A stretch of 35,359 nucleotides of DNA. Origin: an uncultured Bacteroidota bacterium. Its GTDB lineage: Bacteria; Bacteroidota; Bacteroidia; Flavobacteriales; BACL11. A program made the position numbers and the translations under genes. Positions 1-8,706 of this stretch are shown piece after piece; the stretch's first letter is position 1; every line of letters begins with the position of its first letter. The notes beneath the pieces were generated by a model. The model was not told the DNA's origin, ran no database searches, and saw only the letters and a program-made list of their open reading frames with translations. The DNA is taken from contig CACAMX010000006.1 of the NCBI GenBank assembly GCA_902533655.1, positions 1-35,359 of the forward strand, given 5' to 3'.

Positions 1-813
1 TGTACTATTACAGATTCCTGTAACTGGATCATAACCTGTTGGTGAACCCATATTCTTCTGACTCCAAGCAGTTGTACCCAATTCACGATACTTAATACGT
101 AATTGGTCTACTCTACAGGTTGAACTACTCATGTCATCGAACGTAAACGTAGCTCTGTTATGAATAACATCACCAACACCTAAGTTCGTGATAGGTGACG
201 CCGTACATACTGTACTGTATGTACAACTTCCATTATCAACATTAGCACCAGCATAGTAATTTGTAGCTGTAGAATCTGTACAGCCGCTGATTACCCATGA
301 GCTAATTGCATTATTTAAATCATTTTCTATTGAAAAACTTGTACTTGTTGTAACACAATAAAGAGGGCAAATTGTTGTATATGAAGTATCAGGATATATT
401 ACATAGTAGCTAGGTGTATAATATAATTGATAATTAATATTAGCTGGAACTATATTATTAGCTATTGGAAATGTAATACCATATGTTGATGCAAAATTTG
501 AGACCATTGAATTTGTTGTATTAGAGTTTGTTTCAAGACCGATAAATCTTGCAGAGTTATTACCACCAGGGCCATAAAGATTGTAAGAATTTTCAGTACC
601 AAATGCATAGGCAGCACATGTAGCACAAGATGCACTGACAAGTTCAAGTACAACAACATAACCACTATCTAAATATTCATATAAATCATGAGTCACGCCA
701 TTAATATCTACAACAGTTACGTTTGGGGCATAGCCAGTACCATCAAGCATACCATATTGTGCAGATGTATTAGTGAAAATAAAGAAAGAAAGTATAATCA
801 GTAGCTGTTTCAT
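1..813 (-). CDS. Secreted thioredoxin-like protein, C-terminus cut by window edge
   Basis: The start at 813 opens onto a signal peptide (MKQLLIILSFFIFTNTSA, residues 1-18), so the product is exported. Residues about 28-130 resemble a TlpA/AhpC-type thioredoxin fold, with a hydrophobic beta strand (VVVLEL) leading into a CATC motif at 63-66 that would be the redox-active cysteine pair. A cysteine-bracketed repeat follows at about residues 177-199, beginning GCTDSTATNY and ending NGSC, of the kind frequent in marine flavobacterial surface proteins. The last visible part (from about 200) looks like a fibronectin-III-type beta domain. The reading frame is open for 271 codons to base 1, so the gene continues outside the window and a T9SS sorting domain may lie there. 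It is divergent from dapD. The exact function is unknown; a disulfide or redox role in the periplasm or at the surface is inferred from CxxC only. Confidence 0.8.
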   Translation of the reverse strand, partial: MKQLLIILSFFIFTNTSAQYGMLDGTGYAPNVTVVDINGVTHDLYEYLDSGYVVVLELVSASCATCAAYAFGTENSYNLYGPGGNNSARFIGLETNSNTTNSMVSNFASTYGITFPIANNIVPANINYQLYYTPSYYVIYPDTSYTTICPLYCVTTSTSFSIENDLNNAISSWVISGCTDSTATNYYAGANVDNGSCTYSTVCTASPITNLGVGDVIHNRATFTFDDMSSSTCRVDQLRIKYRELGTTAWSQKNMGSPTGYDPVTGICNST

Positions 814-854
814 AATAGACATTTATAGTAATTTAAAATTAGTGATTTTTAATT

Positions 855-862
855 TATATTTG
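855..862 (+). promoter_or_regulatory. Putative -7 promoter element (TATATTTG) of dapD
   Basis: TATATTTG matches the Bacteroidota -7 consensus TAnnTTTG. Its last base lies only four bases before the dapD ATG at 867, so transcription would begin at or next to the start codon. I see no clear -33 TTG element upstream. Confidence 0.5.
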
Positions 863-866
863 TTTT

Positions 867-1682
867 ATGTCTGAACTTAAAAATCTTATTGAGAAATGTT
901 GGAAAGAAAGAGAGCTATTAAACAACATTAAGTACCAAGATGCAATAAAATCTGTTATCGAAAAATTAGATGATGGTGACATTCGAGTTGCTGAACTGAT
1001 TGATCAAAAGTGGATAACTAACGAATGGGTAAAAAAAGCTGTTGTAATGTACTTTCCAATACAAAAGATGGAAGTTAAAGAAGTAGGTATTTTTGAATTT
1101 CATGATAAAATGAAATTAAAAAAAGGTTATGCCAAAAAAGGTGTGAGAGTTGTTCCTCATGCAATTGCTCGATATGGCTCATACTTGGCCAGGGGTGTGA
1201 TAATGATGCCATCATATGTTAACATTGGAGCTTACGTTGATAAAAATACAATGATTGATACCTGGGCTACAGTTGGTTCATGTGCACAAATTGGAAAAAA
1301 TGTTCATATCTCAGGAGGAGTAGGAATAGGTGGTGTATTAGAGCCTTTACAAGCAACTCCTGTAGTTGTTGAGGACAATGTATTTATTGGCTCAAGATGT
1401 GTAATTGTTGAAGGAGTTCAAATCAAGAAAGAGGCTGTTCTAGGTGCAAATGTTATAATTACAAGTTCAACAAAAATTTTAGATGTTAGTGGTCCAAAAA
1501 CTGTTGAACATAAAGGAATTATTCCTGAGAGATCAGTAGTTATACCTGGCTCGTACAAAAAGAATTTTAGTTCTGGTGAATTTTATGTTTCCTGCGCGTT
1601 AATTATTGGAAAGCGAAAGGAAAGCACGGACAAAAAAACATCATTAAATGATGCTCTAAGAACACATAATGTCTCTGTTTAA
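867..1682 (+). CDS. dapD: 2,3,4,5-tetrahydropyridine-2,6-dicarboxylate N-succinyltransferase
   Basis: DapD transfers succinyl from succinyl-CoA to tetrahydrodipicolinate in the succinylase branch of diaminopimelate/lysine synthesis, supplying peptidoglycan and protein synthesis in the cytoplasm. The 271 residues match the usual length (about 274). The alpha-helical N-terminal domain (1-100) is followed by a left-handed beta-helix of hexapeptide repeats (about 100-205). That helix includes the family-typical stretches ARYGSYLARGVIMMPSYVN (101-119), IDTWATVGSCAQIG (130-143) and GGVLEPLQATPV (155-166). The C-terminal segment closes the acyl-CoA site. The gene heads a plus-strand run, and its TAA is followed directly by the ATG of the next gene. 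There is no Shine-Dalgarno sequence; a -7 promoter element sits almost on the start codon. Confidence 0.96.
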   Translation: MSELKNLIEKCWKERELLNNIKYQDAIKSVIEKLDDGDIRVAELIDQKWITNEWVKKAVVMYFPIQKMEVKEVGIFEFHDKMKLKKGYAKKGVRVVPHAIARYGSYLARGVIMMPSYVNIGAYVDKNTMIDTWATVGSCAQIGKNVHISGGVGIGGVLEPLQATPVVVEDNVFIGSRCVIVEGVQIKKEAVLGANVIITSSTKILDVSGPKTVEHKGIIPERSVVIPGSYKKNFSSGEFYVSCALIIGKRKESTDKKTSLNDALRTHNVSV

Positions 1683-2810
1683 ATGAAAATTGGATATGAT
1701 GCAAAAAGAGCATTTGAAAATCAGACTGGACTAGGGAACTATTCTAGAGATTTAATTAACACCTGTAGTTTATTAAATCCAAAATTTCAAATTTTATTGT
1801 TCGCATCTAAAATTTTTCAAAACAAAAGATTGGATTTTCTAAAATCTAGAGATAATATTAAAATAGTTAAGCCAAAAAATTTGTTCTATAGATTTTTTCA
1901 ATCAACATGGAGATCGTTTGGTATTTTAATAGATCTAAAAAAAGAAAAAGTAGATATTTTCCATGGACTTAGTCATGAAATTCCGTTTGGGATAAACAAA
2001 ACTAAAATCAAAACAGTTGTTACAATACATGATTTAATTTTTTTAAGATTACCTCAATATTTTAATATTTTTGATCGACTAGTTTATTATTACAAAGTAA
2101 AATATGCTTGCAAGAGGTCCGATAAAATAATTGCAATTAGTAATCAAACAAAATCGGACATTATGGAGTATTTTAAAATTGATTCCAAGAAAATTGAAGT
2201 GGTATATCAATCATGCAACTCTGTCTTCAAAAGTCAAAAAAAAAATATAATTAATAAGGACTTGGGATTACCAAAAAATTATATTCTTTATGTTAGTTCA
2301 ATAGAAGAAAGAAAAAATTTATTACCATTAATAAAAGTACTTAAGATAATGAAATCTAAAAAATTGGTTGTGATTGGAGATGGCAAAGATTACAAAAAAA
2401 AATGTTTGGACTATATCAAAAATAATAATCTTCAAAAAAGAATTTTTTTTAAGCATAATCTACATTTAGAAGAAATTGCCATTGCTTACAGAAATGCTTC
2501 TATACTTGTCTATCCCTCAATATATGAAGGATTTGGAATTCCAATTTTAGAAGCCTTATATTCAAAAATTCCAGTTATCACAACTAAGGGTGGTTGTTTT
2601 GAAGAAGCTGGTGGGACTCACACAAAATATATTGACACAAAAAATACTGAAGAAATAGTGAGTGCAATTAAAGAAATCGAAGATAATCCAGATATTAGAA
2701 AAGAAATGATTGATAATGGTTATGCTCATGCCAAAACATTTTGTGATAAATCAGTAAATGAAAAACTAAATAATATATACTCAGATTTAGTAAATGAAAT
2801 TAGAAGTTAA
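1683..2810 (+). CDS. GT4-family glycosyltransferase
   Basis: This is a retaining GT-B glycosyltransferase of the GT4 (group 1) type, 375 residues. The N-terminal domain begins with a strand and glycine-rich loop (MKIGYDAKRAF, then TGLGNYSRDL at 15-24), the acceptor side of the fold. The C-terminal donor-binding domain starts near residue 198 (YILYVSSIEERKN) and carries the GT4 E-x7-E signature, E282 and E290 in EGFGIPILE, followed by PVITT. The sugar donor and acceptor cannot be read from the sequence; cell-surface polysaccharide or glycolipid synthesis is the usual role. It has no membrane segment. It begins on the base after the dapD stop and its 3' end overlaps the next gene by 17 bases, so it is surely co-transcribed. 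Confidence 0.88.
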   Translation: MKIGYDAKRAFENQTGLGNYSRDLINTCSLLNPKFQILLFASKIFQNKRLDFLKSRDNIKIVKPKNLFYRFFQSTWRSFGILIDLKKEKVDIFHGLSHEIPFGINKTKIKTVVTIHDLIFLRLPQYFNIFDRLVYYYKVKYACKRSDKIIAISNQTKSDIMEYFKIDSKKIEVVYQSCNSVFKSQKKNIINKDLGLPKNYILYVSSIEERKNLLPLIKVLKIMKSKKLVVIGDGKDYKKKCLDYIKNNNLQKRIFFKHNLHLEEIAIAYRNASILVYPSIYEGFGIPILEALYSKIPVITTKGGCFEEAGGTHTKYIDTKNTEEIVSAIKEIEDNPDIRKEMIDNGYAHAKTFCDKSVNEKLNNIYSDLVNEIRS

Positions 2811-3336
2811 TAAATGTCTTGAGATTTTGAGAAAAGGAGGTTTAATTTTATATCCTACTGATACTGTCTGGGGAATTGGTTGTGATGCCACCGTTGATAG
2901 TGCAATCAAAAAAGTATTTAAGCTAAAGCAAAGAAGCGACTCAAAAGCACTAATATCAATTGTTTCCAGCTATGACCAACTTAAAAAAATAACCAATATT
3001 ACTAAAGAAATTTCTTTTGAAAAACCAACTACAGTTATTTACAATAATGTTAAAGGTATTTCAAATCTAGCTATATCTGAAGATGGTACTGCAGCTGTAA
3101 GAATTGTAAATGATAATTTTTGTCAGCAACTTTTGAGTCGATTTAATAAGCCTATTATTTCTACCTCTGCTAATATTAGTAAAGAAGATACTCCCTCCTG
3201 TTTTAATGACATTAATCAGAAAATTATTGATGGAGTAGACTACGTAGTTAATCTTAGAAAAGATGAAATAATGAATAAAAGTTCAAGTATTATTAAATTT
3301 GAAAAATCTGGAAACATTACAATAATAAGAAAATGA
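2794..3336 (+). CDS. tsaC: L-threonylcarbamoyladenylate synthase (TsaC/Sua5/YrdC family)
   Basis: The enzyme makes threonylcarbamoyl-AMP from threonine, bicarbonate and ATP, the first step of the t6A37 modification of ANN-decoding tRNAs. The 180 residues contain only the YrdC domain, so it is the short TsaC-like form without the Sua5 C-terminal domain. Visible family features are PTDTVWGIGCDA (21-32), the KxR motif with K45 and R47 plus K51 in the nucleotide-binding cleft, and STSAN (123-127) near the C-terminal side. The ATG lies inside the end of the glycosyltransferase gene, and the 3' end overlaps cca by an ATGA. With cca and miaA nearby it forms a tRNA-maturation cluster. Confidence 0.9.
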   Translation: MKLEVNKCLEILRKGGLILYPTDTVWGIGCDATVDSAIKKVFKLKQRSDSKALISIVSSYDQLKKITNITKEISFEKPTTVIYNNVKGISNLAISEDGTAAVRIVNDNFCQQLLSRFNKPIISTSANISKEDTPSCFNDINQKIIDGVDYVVNLRKDEIMNKSSSIIKFEKSGNITIIRK

Positions 3337-4724
3337 ATCTCAAAAAAGAATTGGACAATAAAATTTTTGACATTGTAAAAAATGTATCAGAAAAACTTGG
3401 CTATGAGAGCTTTGTTGTTGGTGGTTGGGTGAGAGATCTTCTTTTGAACAATAAAAACAAAAAAGACATTGATTTTGTATGCATTGGAAGTGGAATTAAA
3501 TTGGCTAGAGAGGTTCATAATTTAATTCCAAATAGTAAAATCTCAACTTACTCTAACTTTGGAACCGCGCTAGTTTCATGTGAAGATATTAATTATGAAT
3601 TTATTGGAGCAAGAAAAGAATCTTACAGAGAAAATTCAAGAAATCCTATTATTGAAAATGGAAGCTTAGATGATGATCAAAAAAGAAGAGACTTTACAAT
3701 TAACTGTTTATACGTGAAATTGGTTGGCAAAAATTATGGGGAGTTAATTGACCCTTTTAATGGTCTTATTGATTTAAAAAATAAAATAATAAAAACACCT
3801 CTAGAGCCAGATAAAACATTTTCAGATGATCCGCTAAGAATGATAAGAGCGATTCGATTTTCCACTCAACTTAATTTTGAAATTTGTTCTAAAACTTTAC
3901 AATCTATTAGCAAAAATAGTCAAAGAATAAAAATTATTTCAAGTGAAAGAATTACAGAAGAGCTTAATAAAATAATTCTTTCTAGTATGCCTTCAAAGGG
4001 ATTTATTTTACTAAAGGAAACTGGTATTCTTGAAATAATTTTTGAGGAAATGATTAGCCTTGTTGGAGTTGAAACAATAGAAAATTTCACTCATAAAGAT
4101 AACTTTTATCATACTTTGAAGGTTTTAGATAATATTTCTAAAAAAACAGATAATTTATGGCTTAGATGGGCAGCGGTTTTGCATGACATAGCAAAACCAA
4201 TCACAAAAAAGTTTGATAATAAAATTGGCTGGACGTTTCACGCCCATGATTATATTGGCAGTAAAATGGTGCCAAAAATCTTTAAAAAATTAAAACTACC
4301 TCAAAACGAAAAAATGTTGTACGTTAAAAAACTTGTTGCACTACACTTAAGACCAATAGCTCTGGCACAAGATATTGTTACCGATTCTGCTGTGAGAAGA
4401 CTTTTATTTGATGCAGGTGAAGATATCGATGATTTGATGACCTTATGTGATGCGGATATAACGTCTAAGAATCCTAAAAAGGTCAGTAGATATCTTAAAA
4501 ACTTTGAAATAGTTAGAAAAAAGTTAAAAGATGTAGAGGAAAGAGATAAAATTCGAAATTGGCAACCTCCCGTTTCAGGGCATGAAATAATGAAAATTTT
4601 TAATATCAGTGAAGGAAAAAAAGTTGGTCAACTCAAAAAAGTTGTAGAAGAAGCAATCTTGGATGGAAAAATTAAAAATGAAAAGAAAAGTGCAATCATT
4701 TTTCTAAAGAAATTAAAGAAATAA
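3333..4724 (+). CDS. cca: CCA-adding tRNA nucleotidyltransferase with HD domain
   Basis: This is a class II nucleotidyltransferase of the CCA-adding/poly(A) polymerase family; the likely role is to build or repair the CCA end of tRNAs. In order there are GGWVRDLL (30-37), the metal-binding DID (45-47), the RRDFTIN motif (118-124) of the head/neck domain, the ERITEELNKI helix (205-214) of the RNA-binding body, and a C-terminal HD phosphohydrolase domain with HD at 284-285 and HAHD at 303-306. At 463 residues the length suits Bacteroidota members with an HD domain. Poly(A) polymerase activity cannot be excluded by sequence alone, but the tRNA gene context favours CCA addition. It overlaps tsaC by four bases (ATGA). 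Confidence 0.88.
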   Translation: MNLKKELDNKIFDIVKNVSEKLGYESFVVGGWVRDLLLNNKNKKDIDFVCIGSGIKLAREVHNLIPNSKISTYSNFGTALVSCEDINYEFIGARKESYRENSRNPIIENGSLDDDQKRRDFTINCLYVKLVGKNYGELIDPFNGLIDLKNKIIKTPLEPDKTFSDDPLRMIRAIRFSTQLNFEICSKTLQSISKNSQRIKIISSERITEELNKIILSSMPSKGFILLKETGILEIIFEEMISLVGVETIENFTHKDNFYHTLKVLDNISKKTDNLWLRWAAVLHDIAKPITKKFDNKIGWTFHAHDYIGSKMVPKIFKKLKLPQNEKMLYVKKLVALHLRPIALAQDIVTDSAVRRLLFDAGEDIDDLMTLCDADITSKNPKKVSRYLKNFEIVRKKLKDVEERDKIRNWQPPVSGHEIMKIFNISEGKKVGQLKKVVEEAILDGKIKNEKKSAIIFLKKLKK

Positions 4725-4829
4725 ATTGTTTTAATAAAACTACATACAAGTCTGGAAAAAATGTTTCAAGAATATTATTGCATAGTAATACCTTTTATTC
4801 ATGAAGCAAGTAAACTTAAAAAAATTTGA
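4725..4829 (+). other. cca-miaA spacer with a possible 22-residue ORF
   Basis: After the cca TAA (4722-4724) the same frame stays open for 34 codons to a TGA at 4827-4829. An internal ATG at 4761 would give a 22-residue peptide (MFQEYYCIVIPFIHEASKLK, then KI). That TGA overlaps the TTG start of miaA (TTGA), an arrangement suited to translational coupling. No recognised family, terminator or consensus promoter is visible; it may be chance. Confidence 0.2.
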
Positions 4830-5737
4830 AGAATAAAAAGCTAATTATCATTTGTGGTCCAACTGGAGTTGGAAAAACAAAGCTTTCAATCAAACTAGCT
4901 AAGTCTTTGAATTGTGAAATAATCTCTGCAGACTCTAGACAATTCTATAAGGAAATGTTAATTGGAACGTGTCCTCCTAATAAAAGTCAATTATTAGAAG
5001 TTAAGCATCATTTTGTTCACAATATATCAATTCAAAATGATTACAGTGCAGGACTTTATCAAAAAGATGTTCTGAAAATTATTAATAAACTTTTTGAAAA
5101 ATACAATTTTATTATTGCTGTTGGTGGGTCTGGTATGTATATTGACGCAATCTGCAATAAGTTGGACGACGTTCCAGCATCTTGCAAAAAAACAAGGTCT
5201 AAAATTATTTCAATATTTGAAAAAAAAGGTATTGAATGGCTTAGAAATGAAATAAAAAAAATCGATCAAAGTATTTATAAAAAAGTTGATTTGAATAATC
5301 ATCAAAGGATGATAAGGGCTTTAGAAGTATATGAAATTTCAGGAAAACCAATTTCATATTTTCACAATGAAAAGAATATAAAAAATGATTATCAAATATT
5401 AAAATTTGGTTTAAGAACTGAAAGGGATGCCCTCTACAGTCAAATTAATAAAAGAGTTGATCTAATGGTTGAACAAGGACTTATTGAGGAAGCCAAAAAA
5501 TTATATGATTACAAATACTTGAATGCTCTTGATACTGTAGGTTATAAAGAATTATTTAATTACATAGAAGGTAGCATTTCAAAGAAAGATGCTATTAATT
5601 TAATCAAAAGAAATTCAAGAAGATATGCTAAAAGACAAATAACTTGGTTTAAAAAATTCAAAGACATTCATTGGATTGAAAAAACTGATGATACAAAAAT
5701 GCTTGAAATTATCTTACAATCGTTACAGTCCCTTTGA
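4826..5737 (+). CDS. miaA: tRNA dimethylallyltransferase
   Basis: MiaA transfers a dimethylallyl group to N6 of A37 in tRNAs reading UNN codons (i6A). The P-loop GPTGVGKT is at 11-18, the catalytic/tRNA-contacting SADSRQFY at 34-41, GTCPP at 47-51, the HHF segment at 61-63, and GGSGMYID at 100-107. The C-terminal part has the family's YAKRQITWFK motif. The 303 residues are close to the usual length (about 310). The start must be TTG at 4826: an in-frame TAA lies three codons upstream and no ATG lies between it and the P-loop. The 3' end overlaps by 29 bases the convergent gene on the other strand. Confidence 0.94.
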   Translation: MKNKKLIIICGPTGVGKTKLSIKLAKSLNCEIISADSRQFYKEMLIGTCPPNKSQLLEVKHHFVHNISIQNDYSAGLYQKDVLKIINKLFEKYNFIIAVGGSGMYIDAICNKLDDVPASCKKTRSKIISIFEKKGIEWLRNEIKKIDQSIYKKVDLNNHQRMIRALEVYEISGKPISYFHNEKNIKNDYQILKFGLRTERDALYSQINKRVDLMVEQGLIEEAKKLYDYKYLNALDTVGYKELFNYIEGSISKKDAINLIKRNSRRYAKRQITWFKKFKDIHWIEKTDDTKMLEIILQSLQSL

Positions 5738-8669
5738 TAGGTTCTGTGTCTTTATCAATTTCTATGTAATAAAAATAACAACCTGCAGAAAGATCAATTC
5801 CATCTTCATTAGTCCCGTCCCATGCTTTATCATATCCGCTTGATTCAAATACTAACTTTCCATATCTGTTGTAAACCTTAATAATCGAATTTGAAAAAAG
5901 ATATGAATCCTCAAGCACCCATGTATCATTAACTTGGTCATTGTTGGGAGAAAAAACATTAGGTATGCACTCGCTTGTCAGTGTTGAAATTTTAAACAAT
6001 GTATCAACAGAACAATTATTATTATCAGTTATGGTTACTCCTTGAATACCAGGCGATAATCCAACACTTATTGGATTAGTTGATGTTCCATCTGACCATG
6101 AAATTTTATATGGTGGAATACCTCCTTCAGCAATTACTTCTAGCTCCAAATCTGTATTTGAAATGTCGCATTCAATCAGAAGATCAGAGGGTGTTAAAGA
6201 TAGTTCAATGTCATCAATTATAAAATCCTGTCTTACAGTACATCCATTAATATCTGTAACCTCAACCCAGTGGTTACCAGGACATAAATCTGCGTGCTGT
6301 TTATTGCTTCCATCATCCCAAAAGTAAGTATATGGAGCATAACCCCATAAACTAAAATCTGGAAAAACTGTGGTTGTGTTCAAATCTACAATTCCATTTG
6401 GTATATAAAAGTCTGCTATTAAAGTGTCCGTAATTTCGCAATTATTTGACAAATCTGTTACTGTGATAAAGTAGATCCCCTCACACAAAGGCCCCGCCTG
6501 ATAGTTAGAACTAATAATATTTGAATTAATATCATACCATGAATAAGTAAAAGGACCTGAGGAATTAGTAAAGTCAATTTCTATGCTTGAGTAATGAGTA
6601 ATGTTATCATAATATAACGATGTTTTTAACTCATATTGATCGAAGTTGAAAAACATTGAATCAGTGCTTTCGCAATAATCACTTACAACAACCCATGCAC
6701 TATTGCTTTGTATGTTGTTTACACTGTTTGAACTAGCTCCATTACTCCAAATATAATTGTAGGGTTTTGTTCCACCAACTAATGAAACACTTGCTTTGGC
6801 TGCTGAATCACAAGTAGCATCTACTGTTACAAATGAATTAATTGAAAAAGGGTCAGGTTCCGTGATTTTAACAGAAGTTAACAAATTACAGCCTTTATTA
6901 TCAGTTATACTACAATAATATGTTCCTGCACCAACGATAGTTTGAAATGATGTATCGTTATTTGACCAATTATAAGAATATGGTGGTGTTCCTCCATAAG
7001 CAATTGCGTCTATTGAAGTTAGCTCACCTCTACACAAAAGTGTGTTATTGTAATTAGCAAATGTTAATACCAATGAATCAGGTTCACTTAGTATTAATTG
7101 TTCTCTAAAAACACACCCAGATGAATCTATAACATGCAGTTCATAAGTTCCGTGCGAGAGCCCATAAAGAGAATCAATATTACCAGTTCCATTAGTCCAA
7201 TTAATTGAATAAGGATAACTACCACCGGAAATATATATGGAAATGCTACCATCACTATATCCAAAACAAGATGGTTGATATAATAGTGCGTTAGATTTAA
7301 TAGGTTGATTTTGTGAAATCTCAATATCGATGTCTATAAAGCAGTTATTTGAATCAAATACAGAAACAGTGTAAAGACCCGCAATTAAATCTGTAAAACT
7401 GTTGTTTGATATACTGAAGTTATATGGAGCAAATCCTCCGAAAATAGAATCAATAGAAATTTCACCAGTGCTATCTCCAAAGCATAATACATCAGTAGTT
7501 GAGTACAAAACATTCAAGTTTGTCAAAGGCTGAAAACTATAACTAAAGGTGTCTTGACAATTATTAATGGTATCAGAAATTGTTAATGTATATGTGTTAG
7601 GAGTACAAAACAAAGAATCATTGTTGTTTGAAATCCAACTAAAATTTAGAGGATTAACAATTCCAGAAATACTATCAATTATTATTAAAACAGTATCATC
7701 AGAGCATATCGCATCTCCTATTTGTGTAATATTAGGATTGTAGGGTCCAGGCTCATTTACTAAAATTGTTGAATCAAAAATACAACCATTTGAATCAGAA
7801 ACAGTTAAGTTATAGCTTCCATTATAAAGATTTATAATATTAATTGTATCGGAACTAAGAAATATAATATTGTTTGATATAGATGAAAAATTTATATGAG
7901 CAATTGAATCGTTATTTTGATCAGTTAACAAAAGGTTGTATCCATGGCTATAAGCTTTTCCTCCAGAGACTTTAAACGTAAAAATGCCGTTATTATTTCC
8001 AATACAATCAACATGTTTAACTTCACCTTTCACATTTATTGGTTGAACAGGTTGAGATATCATAATTTCTGGAGATGTTACTAAGCAGCTGTCCTGATCT
8101 ACAACACTAATATAATATTTAGCTGATGGTAAATTACTAAAGATTGAATCCGTTCCAGAAATTAATATAGAGGATGTCGAATCTAAGAAATAATATGTGT
8201 ATGGCGGATTGCCTGAATGTCCTAAAGCCTTTAAAGAGCCAGTTGAATCACCATGACAACTAACATTTATATGACAACAAAGCTTCAGACCTAGTGGATA
8301 TCTTATGAACCATGTTGTGTCATCAATTATTGTTCCTGAAATATCAAGAATTTCTAATTTAAATGTTCCTCCTATAGTTGTAGAAAGACTATCTGATGAC
8401 AACCCTAGATAGTTTGAATTGTTTAATTTCACTAGTCCACTGGTAACGTATGGTGATGTTTGATTTAATTGATTCCAATTTCCAGTTAATGTGTCTAGAT
8501 AATGCCACTCCGTTATATTTGTTCCACCAGTTGTAAAAATACCACTAAGCGTTGTGTGCACAAAACCATCATAATTGCAATTAACTCCCCTAACAGTATC
8601 GGAAAGAATTTGAGAATGTGATGTAATTTGTGAGATAAAAAATAAAAAGAGGATTAATATCTTTTTCAT
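5709..8669 (-). CDS. Large secreted SprB-repeat protein with T9SS type B sorting domain
   Basis: This is a 986-residue surface or secreted protein. A signal peptide occupies about residues 1-19 (MKKILILFLFFISQITSHS). The body is about ten tandem beta-rich SprB-type repeats of roughly 65-100 residues, typically opening with a cysteine segment such as SCHGDSTG, LCFGDSTG or SCFGYSDG, then GGxxPYxYxW, then GxYxxxVxDxxGC. The last 86 residues (901-986) begin CIPNVFSPNNDQVND and include VYNRYGKLVF, AWDGT and SAGCYFYY. They form the gliding-motility-associated (CHU_C) C-terminal domain recognised by the T9SS. Ligand and role are unknown; adhesin or gliding-related functions are known for relatives. 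The gene lies 37 bases downstream of rnz on the same strand, and its 3' end overlaps miaA. Confidence 0.9.
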   Translation of the reverse strand: MKKILILFLFFISQITSHSQILSDTVRGVNCNYDGFVHTTLSGIFTTGGTNITEWHYLDTLTGNWNQLNQTSPYVTSGLVKLNNSNYLGLSSDSLSTTIGGTFKLEILDISGTIIDDTTWFIRYPLGLKLCCHINVSCHGDSTGSLKALGHSGNPPYTYYFLDSTSSILISGTDSIFSNLPSAKYYISVVDQDSCLVTSPEIMISQPVQPINVKGEVKHVDCIGNNNGIFTFKVSGGKAYSHGYNLLLTDQNNDSIAHINFSSISNNIIFLSSDTINIINLYNGSYNLTVSDSNGCIFDSTILVNEPGPYNPNITQIGDAICSDDTVLIIIDSISGIVNPLNFSWISNNNDSLFCTPNTYTLTISDTINNCQDTFSYSFQPLTNLNVLYSTTDVLCFGDSTGEISIDSIFGGFAPYNFSISNNSFTDLIAGLYTVSVFDSNNCFIDIDIEISQNQPIKSNALLYQPSCFGYSDGSISIYISGGSYPYSINWTNGTGNIDSLYGLSHGTYELHVIDSSGCVFREQLILSEPDSLVLTFANYNNTLLCRGELTSIDAIAYGGTPPYSYNWSNNDTSFQTIVGAGTYYCSITDNKGCNLLTSVKITEPDPFSINSFVTVDATCDSAAKASVSLVGGTKPYNYIWSNGASSNSVNNIQSNSAWVVVSDYCESTDSMFFNFDQYELKTSLYYDNITHYSSIEIDFTNSSGPFTYSWYDINSNIISSNYQAGPLCEGIYFITVTDLSNNCEITDTLIADFYIPNGIVDLNTTTVFPDFSLWGYAPYTYFWDDGSNKQHADLCPGNHWVEVTDINGCTVRQDFIIDDIELSLTPSDLLIECDISNTDLELEVIAEGGIPPYKISWSDGTSTNPISVGLSPGIQGVTITDNNNCSVDTLFKISTLTSECIPNVFSPNNDQVNDTWVLEDSYLFSNSIIKVYNRYGKLVFESSGYDKAWDGTNEDGIDLSAGCYFYYIEIDKDTEPIKGTVTIVR

Positions 8670-8706
8670 TCTATAAATTTAATCAAATATTTAGTAAAAC
8701 AATAAA

